The notes under the pieces: model-generated
What the model was told of the DNA's origin: nothing
The model's database searches: none
The model's input: the letters and a program-made list of their open reading frames with translations, nothing else
Source of the DNA: Halobacteriales archaeon SW_9_67_24
GTDB lineage: Archaea; Halobacteriota; Halobacteria; Halobacteriales; Halococcaceae
Length of the DNA stretch: 7,083 nt
Assembly: GCA_003022685.1 (NCBI GenBank)
Contig: PXSV01000062.1
Coordinates: 6,060 to 13,142 of the forward strand
Direction of reading: 5' to 3'
Shown here: positions 1 through 5,982 of the stretch, piece after piece
Layout: every line of letters starts with the position of its first letter
Position numbering within the stretch: position 1 is the first letter of the stretch
Position numbers and translations under genes: made by a program

Positions 1-95
1 AGCTTCTTCGTGGCGAAGCCGGTGACGCCACCCGCGAGCGCGCTGCCGCCGAAGGCCGTCCCGAGATTGCCGAGCGCGGTTTCGAACCCGATCAC
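1..95 (-). CDS. FUN14-family small membrane protein, N-terminal fragment
   Basis: Only the first 31 codons are inside the window; the gene runs off the left edge. Read on the minus strand from a GTG at 95-93 the peptide begins MIGFETALGNLGTAFGG and continues SALAGGVTGFATKK. The glycine-rich hydrophobic stretch ending in a paired lysine resembles the start of haloarchaeal FUN14-domain proteins (small predicted membrane proteins of unknown function), which I recall carrying a GG-(x)n-GFAAKK segment. GTG at 95 is chosen because the frame upstream is closed by a TGA at 119-117 with no ATG between, and a good TATA box lies about 35 nt upstream. The gene is divergent from the helicase gene. The family call rests on a short motif, so it is moderate at best; another small glycine-rich membrane protein is possible. 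Confidence 0.55.
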   Translation of the reverse strand, partial: MIGFETALGNLGTAFGGSALAGGVTGFATKK

Positions 96-126
96 GTGTT
101 CTCTTTTCGTTCGTGGTCACGGGGGG

Positions 127-135
127 ACTTATAGG
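127..135 (-). promoter_or_regulatory. TATA box for the minus-strand FUN14-like gene
   Basis: The minus strand reads CCTATAAGT across these positions, a good archaeal TATA box, centred about 35 nt before the GTG at 95. Transcription would then begin some 8-10 nt before the start codon, giving a very short leader. No Shine-Dalgarno sequence is seen. Confidence 0.55.
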
Positions 136-269
136 TAGGCGGTCAGGCCGCGTCGCGAGGCTCAGCAAAGATGCTCAGCGCGAAGACCGAAGCGGCTCCG
201 TGACTCGCCATCGACCGCGCGGCAGCCGAGACGCAAGCCGTTTGTTCGCGGTCACCGTTCCTTCGAGCA

Positions 270-2234
270 GTGACCGACGCGAACGACGATGGACCGGGCG
301 AGAGCGAAACGGGGGCCGAACCGGCGGAACGAACCGTCGATACCGGATCGACGATGACGGCCGAGGAGTTCCGGGCGGCACTCGAAGCCCTCGGCCGGCC
401 CGTCGCGACGGCGGCAGAGGTGGCACGCGAACGCAACTGGACGCACGCCCAGGCGAGCGATGCGCTCGACGAACTGGCCGAAACCGCCGGGATCGAGCGC
501 ACGGACGTCACGGATGATCCCGTGGTCTGGTATCCGACCGAGTTCGCCGCGTTCGTTGACCGCGAACACGTCATCGTCTTTCCGGAGCGCCGCGAGATCG
601 TGGTCGAACATCCCGAGCAGTTCACCCGAGCCCAACTCACCCAGTTCGCCCACCTCGTCGATTCGTCGGGCGAGGGAGCCTCCATCTACGAGATCCGCGA
701 AGAGGACGTCTGGTGGTCGCCGCACGACCACCTCGACGCGTTCATCGGGACTCTCCGGGACGTGCTTCCGGAGCGCGCGCCCGACCTGGAGGAGTGGATC
801 GCGAGCCAGTGGGATCGCGCGAGACAGTTCGCGCTGACCACCCATCCCGACGGGTACACCGTGCTCGAAGCCGGGAACCCCTCCCTCATGGGCAACGTCG
901 CCCGCCAGCACCTCGACGACGACCACCTCCACGCGCCGATCACCGACACCGAGAGCTGGGTGGTCGAGGGATCGGAGAGCGAGATCAAGCGGACGCTCTA
1001 CGACGCGGGCTACCCCGTCCAGGACCAGCGCGACCTCGAACGCGGTGCGGAACTCGCCGTCGATCTCGGGTTCGAACTCCGCGAGTACCAGCGCGAGTGG
1101 GTCGAGCGGTTCCTCGAATCGGGTGCGGGCGTGCTGGTCGGACCACCGGGCAGCGGGAAGACGATCGCCGCGATCGCCGCGCTGGCCGACGTCGGCGGCG
1201 AAACGCTCGTACTCGCGCCGAGCCGCGAACTCGCGGGCCAGTGGCGCGACCAACTCCTCGCTCACACCGATCTCGCAGCCGACCAGGTCGGCGAGTACCA
1301 CGGTGGCGAGAAGTCGATCCGACCGGTGACGATCGCCACCTACCGAACGGCCGGGATGGATCGCCACCGCAAACTCTTCGACGAGCGCCGGTGGGGCCTG
1401 ATCGTCTACGACGAGGTGCACCACATCCCAAGCAAGGTGTTCCGTCGGAGCGCGGATCTCCAGGCCAAACACCGGCTCGGTCTGTCGGCGACACCGGTCC
1501 GGGAGGACGACAAAGAATCAGAAATATTCACACTCATCGGGCCGCCGATCGGGACCGACTGGGCGGAGCTGTTCGAGGCGGGGTTCGTCGCCGAACCCGA
1601 GGTCGAGCTCCGATACGTGCCGTGGGGGAGCGAGATCGACCGCGAGGCGTACGCGAGCGCCGAGGGCCACGAGCGCCGCCGGGTCGCCGGCACGAACTCG
1701 GCGAAGCTCGACGCCGTCCGCTCCTTGCTCGACGACCATCCCGACGCGAAGGCGCTGGTGTTCGTCGACTGGCTCGAACAGGGCAAGGAGTATGCCGACG
1801 CGCTCGATGTGCCGTTCATCAGCGGCGAGACCCGCCATCCCGAGCGCGAGCGGCTGTTCGACGAGTTCCGGCGTGGCGAACGCACTCGCCTGATCGTCTC
1901 GCGGGTCGGCGACGAGGGGATCGACTTGCCGAACGCGGAGGTCGCCATCGTGGCCTCCGGACTGGGCGGGTCGCGCCGCCAGGCGTCCCAGCGTGCCGGC
2001 CGGACGATGCGCCCGGCGGGCAACTCCCGGATGTACGTTCTCGCGACCCGAGGCACTCGCGAGGAGGAGTTCGTGACTGTCCGAGACCGAAATCGACGAC
2101 CCGACCAGTTCGTAGCGAACGTCGCACCGACCGCCGACGCAGATGGACGAGCGTGGAATGCCGTCATCCATCCGACCGGACAAATTCGAGCAGTTAGTTA
2201 CGACTTTAGCTTCGAACGGACGAACATCCGCTGA
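270..2234 (+). CDS. rad25: XPB/Rad25-type superfamily 2 DNA helicase, C-terminus probably frameshifted
   Basis: ATP-dependent DNA helicase or translocase of the archaeal XPB/Rad25 type, presumed to act in DNA repair or duplex opening. The open frame is 654 residues. Residues 1-30 are acidic and low in complexity; about 32-90 look like a winged helix; 90-265 are an N-terminal region specific to this subfamily. The helicase core follows: Q-motif-like region 270-280, Walker A GPPGSGKT at 291-298, motif Ia LAPSREL near 315-321, Walker B DEVHH at 381-385, motif III LSATP at 405-409, then the XPB hallmark RED at 411-413. Domain 2 has VFVDWLEQGK near 498, SRVGDEGIDLPNAE near 544-557 and motif VI QRAGRTMRP at 574-582. 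GTG at 270 is used; ATG at 354 (codon 29) is the alternative. A weak TATA-like TTTGTT lies at 241-246. After residue 601 the tail turns arginine-rich and unlike the family; see findings. No bax1-like partner gene is visible next to it. The symbol is a family-level name. Confidence 0.85.
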   Translation: MTDANDDGPGESETGAEPAERTVDTGSTMTAEEFRAALEALGRPVATAAEVARERNWTHAQASDALDELAETAGIERTDVTDDPVVWYPTEFAAFVDREHVIVFPERREIVVEHPEQFTRAQLTQFAHLVDSSGEGASIYEIREEDVWWSPHDHLDAFIGTLRDVLPERAPDLEEWIASQWDRARQFALTTHPDGYTVLEAGNPSLMGNVARQHLDDDHLHAPITDTESWVVEGSESEIKRTLYDAGYPVQDQRDLERGAELAVDLGFELREYQREWVERFLESGAGVLVGPPGSGKTIAAIAALADVGGETLVLAPSRELAGQWRDQLLAHTDLAADQVGEYHGGEKSIRPVTIATYRTAGMDRHRKLFDERRWGLIVYDEVHHIPSKVFRRSADLQAKHRLGLSATPVREDDKESEIFTLIGPPIGTDWAELFEAGFVAEPEVELRYVPWGSEIDREAYASAEGHERRRVAGTNSAKLDAVRSLLDDHPDAKALVFVDWLEQGKEYADALDVPFISGETRHPERERLFDEFRRGERTRLIVSRVGDEGIDLPNAEVAIVASGLGGSRRQASQRAGRTMRPAGNSRMYVLATRGTREEEFVTVRDRNRRPDQFVANVAPTADADGRAWNAVIHPTGQIRAVSYDFSFERTNIR

Positions 2235-2254
2235 TAACAACAGTAGTGTTGTTA
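2235..2254 (+). repeat. 20-bp perfect hairpin directly after the helicase stop codon
   Basis: TAACAACA (2235-2242) and TGTTGTTA (2247-2254) are perfect reverse complements around a GTAG loop. The hairpin begins on the base after the TGA at 2232-2234 and adds an in-frame TAA at once. It may help end or process the helicase transcript, but no T-tract follows, so calling it a terminator would be inference. Confidence 0.6.
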
Positions 2255-2729
2255 CGTTCTCGTGTCGCGACGCCGTGTGACCGTTCCGTCCCCGCGGGCG
2301 AGAGCAGTTGTGAGATGGGTGAACCATCCGACGAGGCCTGGACCAACACGATCCCACTTACCCGTCTGCGACAGTTCCGCTCTGTAGAACGGTCTTTCCA
2401 CCCGGTTCCATCCTAAACGGATCGTCCTCCGATTTCGCCAAGCCACCTATGATCGGCGAGAACGCACGATACGCGGCCGTCTCCGGCTTTCCACCGCTCG
2501 TTCCGTTCCGCTCGGTACGGTTTTGGGGTGGCCGCTTGGTATCACAACATCCGTGTTTCGTGTTCACACACCTGCACTTGTCCCACATGACGGAATACAT
2601 GGCGTCGTTCCGTGAACCGTCTGTGGGTCGTTGCTGTGTACGAACGTGTATCTTTTTCCATAGGACCGGCGATCGATGGGACAGCGGAAGCACCGATCTC
2701 GCCCCGATTCCCGATTACAACGAGGATTC

Positions 2730-2811
2730 ATACGGTCGGTTGGAAGCCCTTCCGGGATCGACCGCACGACGGCGTGCGGTCGCACCGGTAACCGCTTCCA
2801 ACCGACCCTAT
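2730..2811. repeat. 82-bp near-perfect palindrome (nested hairpin)
   Basis: Outer arms of 18 nt, ATACGGTCGGTTGGAAGC (2730-2747) and GCTTCCAACCGACCCTAT (2794-2811), are reverse complements with one mismatch. An inner perfect 10-bp stem, CGACCGCACG (2759-2768) and CGTGCGGTCG (2773-2782), closes on an ACGG loop. Both stems share one centre between 2770 and 2771. The 11-nt stretches joining them pair partly (5 of 11). The whole could form a long RNA hairpin or a DNA cruciform. I see no flanking target-site duplication and no transposase. Function unknown. Confidence 0.85.
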
Positions 2812-2931
2812 CGGACCCTTCCCATCCTCTTCCCATATCACTGAACGAACCCATCGTTCGATTTTCACTTGTAGTCGGGGGCTAATCCGATCACGAAGGC
2901 ACGTACCCGAACTGAGCTTTCTCCCATGATA

Positions 2932-2945
2932 CGGAACGTTTAGGT
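2932..2945 (+). promoter_or_regulatory. Promoter of the IclR-family gene
   Basis: CGGAACGTTTAGG carries a TATA-like TTTAG about 30 nt before the ATG at 2970, the spacing expected for a leaderless or nearly leaderless haloarchaeal transcript. It supports the 2970 start. A weak inverted repeat, GAACG (2934-2938) and CGTTC (2959-2963), flanks the region and might be an autoregulatory site. Confidence 0.5.
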
Positions 2946-2969
2946 GGGTGGCGAGAGGCGTTCTTCGGC

Positions 2970-3731
2970 ATGGTAACGGACGACGAAACGATCGGCGCGG
3001 TCGGTCGGGCGCTCGACATCGTGGAGCTGCTTCGCGAACGGGGGGTAGCGACGCTGTCCACCGTCGCGACCGAACTCGACGTGAGCAAGAGCACGGCCCA
3101 CCGTCACCTCCGGACGCTGGAGGAGCGCGAGTACGTGGTCGAGCGCGACGACGGGTTCCACCTCGGGCTCCGATTCCTCGACCTCGGGGAGTTCACCCGG
3201 CGATGTCGACCCGAGTATCGCCTCGCGAAGGAGAAGGTAATCGAACTCGCCGACGAGGTGGACGAGCGGGTGCAGTTCATGGTCGAGGAACACGGGCGGG
3301 CCGTCTACGTCCACCAGCACTCGGGTCGCCACGCGGTCGAGGCCGACACCCATCCTGGCAAGCGCGTCCCGATCCACGCGAGCGCGGGCGGACTCGCGAT
3401 TCTCGCCGAACTTTCCTCGAAAACCGTCGATCGGATCGTCGATCGCCACGGTCTCCCGTCCGTCACAGCGAAGACCCTCTCGACGCGCGAGGCCTTGGAG
3501 CGCGAACTCCAGGCGACCCGCGAACGAGGGTACAGCGTCAACGACCAGGGGATCATCGAAGGGCTCCGCGCCGTCGGTGCGCCGGTGACGGGACCCGACG
3601 GCGAGGTCATCGGCGGGCTGAGCATCTCCGGGCCGATCAACCGGATGGAAGGCGAGCGACTCGACGAGCGGATCCCGTCGCTCCTGCTCGGCACGACGAA
3701 CGAGCTCGAACTCAACATCGCCTATCAGTAG
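2970..3731 (+). CDS. IclR-family transcriptional regulator
   Basis: Cytoplasmic DNA-binding regulator of 253 residues, a normal length for the IclR family. Residues 8-70 form the winged helix-turn-helix: IGAVGRALDIVELL helix, then LSTVATELDVSKSTAHRHLR with the recognition helix near 39-50, then a wing around GFHLGLRFLDLG. Residues about 80-250 form the GAF-like effector-binding domain, with GKRVPIHASAGGLAILAEL (130-148), GLRAVGAPVTGPDG (198-211) and LSISGP (217-222) in the places where the family has its G-x-R-x-P-L-H-A, AAPV and SVSGP motifs. The usual lysine of the family's 'GKA' segment is replaced here (GGLA). Family members bind small aromatic or organic acids and act as repressor or activator of adjacent catabolic genes. 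Its position just upstream of the cyclase, CoA-transferase and molybdenum hydroxylase suggests it controls them and senses the substrate or an intermediate. The effector is unknown. Confidence 0.93.
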   Translation: MVTDDETIGAVGRALDIVELLRERGVATLSTVATELDVSKSTAHRHLRTLEEREYVVERDDGFHLGLRFLDLGEFTRRCRPEYRLAKEKVIELADEVDERVQFMVEEHGRAVYVHQHSGRHAVEADTHPGKRVPIHASAGGLAILAELSSKTVDRIVDRHGLPSVTAKTLSTREALERELQATRERGYSVNDQGIIEGLRAVGAPVTGPDGEVIGGLSISGPINRMEGERLDERIPSLLLGTTNELELNIAYQ

Positions 3732-3760
3732 TCGAGCGGAACTCCCTCGCCGACGGCTCG

Positions 3761-3770
3761 GTTTTTTATA
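3761..3770 (+). promoter_or_regulatory. T-tract and TATA box between iclR-like and cyclase genes
   Basis: GTTTTTTATA includes six T's followed by ATA. TTTATA (3765-3770) lies about 28 nt before the ATG at 3796, so it is the likely promoter of a leaderless cyclase mRNA. The same T-run, 30 bp after the IclR stop codon, is the kind of U-rich signal at which archaeal polymerase terminates. CTCGCC (3746-3751) and GGCGAG (3776-3781) form a 6-bp inverted repeat around it. Confidence 0.6.
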
Positions 3771-3795
3771 CGCGGGGCGAGAACCCGACGAGCGT

Positions 3796-4560
3796 ATGCT
3801 AGACGGCTACGAGATGCACGACCTGACCCAGCCGTGGTGTGAACACACCCCGGCGTGGCCGACCTACGACAACCCCAAGGTGTGGTACGAGAAGAGCCTC
3901 GACACCGAGAAGGTCAACGGCCAGAAGATCGAGTTCATGAACCACACCGGAACCCATCTCGACGGCGAGAAACACTTCGACGCGAGCGGCCGGGACATCG
4001 AGTCGATGGGGCTCGACGAGCTCGTCGGCGAGGCGGTCATCGCGGACATCTCCGACGAAGTCGGGGACTACGATGTCTATACCAGCGACATGATCGAGGA
4101 CGCGGTCGACGTTCGGGAGGGCGACATCCTCTTCATCCATACCGGCTACCAGCAACACGGGTGGCACCGCGAAGAGGCCGATCCCCACAAGTTCTTCTGC
4201 AAGCATCCCGGTCCGAACGCGGAGTTCGCCGAGTGGTGTGCGGAGAAGGGACTCAACTACCTCGTCCTCGACTGCGGGAGCGCCGACCACCCGATGAACA
4301 CCGTCGTTCGGGACGTGCGTCCCGAACTCGCCGACGAGGCCGCCGACCACTTCGGCGTCGACGACCTCGACGAGATCTTCCCGCCGGAGGGCTACCAGCT
4401 GATGCACACCGAACTGTTCCCCAAGGGGATCGTCCACGTCGAGAACGCCGAAGTCCCTGAGGAACTCCTGAACGAACGGGTGCAGATCGGCACCTTCCCG
4501 TGGCGGTTCCGGGGGGGCGAATCGAGCGTCTGTCGGTGCGTCGCGTTCACCGAAGCCTAA
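3796..4560 (+). CDS. Cyclase-family metal-dependent hydrolase (kynurenine formamidase/isatin hydrolase-like)
   Basis: A 254-residue member of the 'cyclase' family (PF04199-type), predicted soluble; it lacks a signal peptide. The family hydrolyses amide, lactam or lactone-type bonds with one or two bound metal ions (kynurenine formamidase, isatin hydrolase and relatives). The signature HTGTHLDGEKH spans 50-60: H50, H54 and D56 are metal ligands and H60 the expected catalytic base. H204 and E216 in MHTELFPKGIVHVENAE match the second pair of ligands at the family spacing of 12. The proline of the classic HxGTHxDxPxH motif is glutamate here (E58). YLVLDCGSADHPMNT (155-169) and IGTFPWRFRGGE (231-242) mark a subfamily whose substrate I do not know. 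It is slightly longer than typical bacterial kynurenine formamidases of about 210 residues. Start 3796 is supported by the TATA box 28 nt upstream. Context argues for a role in aromatic or heterocycle breakdown rather than tryptophan catabolism alone. Confidence 0.9.
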   Translation: MLDGYEMHDLTQPWCEHTPAWPTYDNPKVWYEKSLDTEKVNGQKIEFMNHTGTHLDGEKHFDASGRDIESMGLDELVGEAVIADISDEVGDYDVYTSDMIEDAVDVREGDILFIHTGYQQHGWHREEADPHKFFCKHPGPNAEFAEWCAEKGLNYLVLDCGSADHPMNTVVRDVRPELADEAADHFGVDDLDEIFPPEGYQLMHTELFPKGIVHVENAEVPEELLNERVQIGTFPWRFRGGESSVCRCVAFTEA

Positions 4561-4606
4561 GCGGTTCCCGTCCTCGACACCGGACAATGGGTGCTAGCGG
4601 GCAACG

Positions 4607-4614
4607 CTTTTTAC
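4607..4614 (+). promoter_or_regulatory. TATA box of the CoA-transferase gene
   Basis: CTTTTTAC is centred about 27 nt before the ATG at 4638, the classical archaeal distance for a leaderless mRNA. It lies in the 77-bp gap after the cyclase stop codon and is the main reason for choosing 4638 as the start. Confidence 0.55.
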
Positions 4615-4623
4615 ACCGCGGTG
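4614..4623. promoter_or_regulatory. 10-bp perfect palindrome between TATA box and start of the CoA-transferase gene
   Basis: CACCGCGGTG is self-complementary over 10 bp and abuts the TATA box, ending 14 nt before the start codon. A protein bound here would overlap the preinitiation complex, so it is a candidate repressor operator. The GC-rich background makes chance occurrence possible. Confidence 0.35.
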
Positions 4624-4637
4624 CGCGCGATACTTCC

Positions 4638-5858
4638 ATGGACGCTTCCGGGTACGTACTGGAGGGTGTGTCCGTCCTCGACCTGTCGACGTTCGTGACC
4701 GGCGGGTTCTGTTCGCTGATGCTTGCGAACCAGGGCGCGGACGTGGTGAAGATCGAACGCCCGGACGCCGGCGACGACATCCGCCACTCCGGGCCGCCCT
4801 TCGTCGACGGCGAGTCGCCGTACTACTGGTCGGTCAACTACGATAAGCGGAGCGTCGAACTCGATCTCAAATCCGACGCCGGCCGCGAGGCGCTGTACGA
4901 TCTCGCGGGCGAAGCCGACGTGTTCATCCAGAACTATCGGCCCGGGACGGCCGAACGGCTCGGCGTCGACTACGATCGGATCGCCGCCGAAAACGAGGAG
5001 ATCGTCTACTGTGCCGTCTCAGCGTTCGGCCAGACCGGCCCGTGGCGAGGGCGTCCGGGCTACGATCTGCTGGTTCAGGGACTCAGCGGGATCATGGACG
5101 TCACCGGCGATCCCGACGGCCGGCCCGCGAAGGTCGGGCTGCCGATGACCGATCTCATCACGGGGATGTGGGCCGCGTTCGGGATCGTCACCGCGCTCTA
5201 TCGGCGCAGGGCCACCAGTGAGGGCGAGTACATCGATCTCGGGATGCTCGACGCGACTCTCCCGTGGCTCACCAAACAGGCCGGGAAGGTGTTCGCCGAC
5301 GAGGAACCGGAGCGGATGGGAACCAAGGACCCGGTGTTGGCTCCCTATCAGACCTTCCGGACGGCCGACGGGCACATCAACGTCGCCTGCCTCAACCAGA
5401 AACTCTGGCGAGCGTTCTGTGGGGCGATCGATCGCGAGGACCTCGCCGAGGACGAGCGGTTCGCGACCAACGCCGACCGGGTCGACTCGATGGACGAACT
5501 CGAAGCCGAGATCGAGCACACGCTGACCGATCGTTCGACCGACGAGTGGCTGGGGCGGTTTCTGGAGGCCGGCGTTCCGGCTGCTCCGGTTCAGGGTGTC
5601 GAGGACGCGCTCTATAACGAACAGACCGCCGAGCGCGACGTCGTGGGCACACTTTCGAGCGACGACGGCGACCGCGAAGTGTCCGTCGTCGAACACCCAC
5701 TCAACTTCGAGCACGCGACCAGCGGTTTCCGCTCGCCGCCGCCGCGTCTCGGCGAGCACACCCGCGAGGTCCTCCGTGAGGCCGGCTACGACGAGGCAAC
5801 CATCGATCGACTGTTCGATCGCGGCGTCGTCGGCAGTGAGACCGACGCGACGAAGTGA
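4638..5858 (+). CDS. CaiB/BaiF family (class III) CoA-transferase
   Basis: Cytoplasmic CoA-transferase of 406 residues, the usual family length, moving CoA from a donor thioester to a carboxylic acid. The N-terminal part has VSVLDLSTFVTGGFCSLMLA (11-30), then GADVVKIERPDAGDDIR (33-49), SVNYDKRSVELDLKS (65-79), ADVFIQNYRPG (93-103) and YCAVSAFGQTGPW (124-136). GYDLLVQGLSGIM (141-153) follows. In PMTDLITGMWAA (169-180), D172 aligns with the catalytic aspartate that carries the acyl-enzyme anhydride in formyl-CoA transferase. The C-terminus ends in the family pattern LGEHTREVLREAGY. The frame stays open upstream to 4500, but that extension overlaps the cyclase gene, is rich in Arg and Ser, and would lie ahead of the TATA box, so ATG 4638 is preferred. 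Specificity cannot be read from sequence. Neighbours suggest it activates the acid substrate or the ring-opened product of this cluster. Confidence 0.93.
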   Translation: MDASGYVLEGVSVLDLSTFVTGGFCSLMLANQGADVVKIERPDAGDDIRHSGPPFVDGESPYYWSVNYDKRSVELDLKSDAGREALYDLAGEADVFIQNYRPGTAERLGVDYDRIAAENEEIVYCAVSAFGQTGPWRGRPGYDLLVQGLSGIMDVTGDPDGRPAKVGLPMTDLITGMWAAFGIVTALYRRRATSEGEYIDLGMLDATLPWLTKQAGKVFADEEPERMGTKDPVLAPYQTFRTADGHINVACLNQKLWRAFCGAIDREDLAEDERFATNADRVDSMDELEAEIEHTLTDRSTDEWLGRFLEAGVPAAPVQGVEDALYNEQTAERDVVGTLSSDDGDREVSVVEHPLNFEHATSGFRSPPPRLGEHTREVLREAGYDEATIDRLFDRGVVGSETDATK

Positions 5859-5940
5859 GCACCACCGCCGGCCGCCCCCCGGGATTCCGACCCACCGTCC
5901 AAACCGCCGGAAGCGGAAGGGACCCGCCACCGCGCAAAGC

Positions 5941-5946
5941 TTTATC
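5941..5946 (+). promoter_or_regulatory. TATA box of the iron-sulfur subunit gene
   Basis: TTTATC, preceded by the purine-rich CGCAAAG that resembles a BRE, is a strong haloarchaeal promoter match. It lies about 38 nt before the ATG at 5981, so transcription should start near 5970, leaving a leader of roughly 10 nt. It sits in the 122-bp gap after the CoA-transferase gene, the rest of which holds no recognisable gene. Confidence 0.6.
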
Positions 5947-5970
5947 ACGGCATCGTCCCACACTCTCATA

Positions 5971-5982
5971 ATGATCGATCAT
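5971..5982. promoter_or_regulatory. 12-bp perfect palindrome at the predicted transcription start
   Basis: ATGATCGATCAT is perfectly self-complementary and runs from the predicted transcription start into the first two bases of the ATG at 5981. It is a candidate operator for the molybdenum hydroxylase genes. It differs from the palindrome in the CoA-transferase promoter, so the two are not obviously bound by one regulator. Confidence 0.4.

Larger units (their letters stand above)
2255..2969. other. Long intergenic region without a convincing gene
   Basis: About 715 bp carrying no open frame with haloarchaeal protein character. The longest frames here (plus 2449-2844; minus 2693-2358) encode peptides rich in Cys, Phe, Arg and Ser and poor in acidic residues, so I do not call them genes. 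The DNA is visibly less GC-rich than the neighbouring genes, with many A/T runs. No tRNA, rRNA or CRISPR repeat was recognised. The main structure is the 82-bp palindrome at 2730-2811. The region may be remnant or horizontally acquired DNA, or may host a non-coding RNA. Confidence 0.6.

Noticed and set aside
160..179. Direct repeat GCTCAGC at 160-166 and 173-179 between the divergent genes
   Set aside because: Two 7-bp copies 13 bp apart in GC-rich DNA are too short and too few to claim an operator or mobile element.
252..1472. 406-codon minus-strand frame opposite the helicase gene
   Set aside because: It is the antisense shadow of a clear helicase reading frame, a common effect of high GC codon use; it has no recognisable domain.
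2143..2280. Small frame on the plus strand encoding a 45-residue peptide starting MDERGMPSSIRPDKF
   Set aside because: It overlaps the helicase 3' end, has no clear promoter and is not recognised. It could be a gene remnant, but its later codons run through the 2235-2254 hairpin, and the evidence is too thin to call a gene.
2503..2524. Imperfect hairpin CCGT...ACGG followed by TTTT, terminator-like
   Set aside because: The stem is only 4 bp plus a mismatched inner pair, and no gene ends immediately before it.
2449..2844. 131-codon open frame on the plus strand in the long intergenic region
   Set aside because: Composition is rich in Cys, Phe, His and Arg and poor in acidic residues, unlike haloarchaeal proteins. 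It also runs through the palindrome, so it is most likely chance.
3799..4587. 262-codon minus-strand frame opposite the cyclase gene
   Set aside because: It is the antisense shadow of a gene with all family catalytic residues; the peptide has no domain signal.
4500..4637. Upstream in-frame extension of the CoA-transferase gene
   Set aside because: It overlaps the cyclase coding region, is Arg/Ser-rich, and precedes a TATA box placed 27 nt before ATG 4638.
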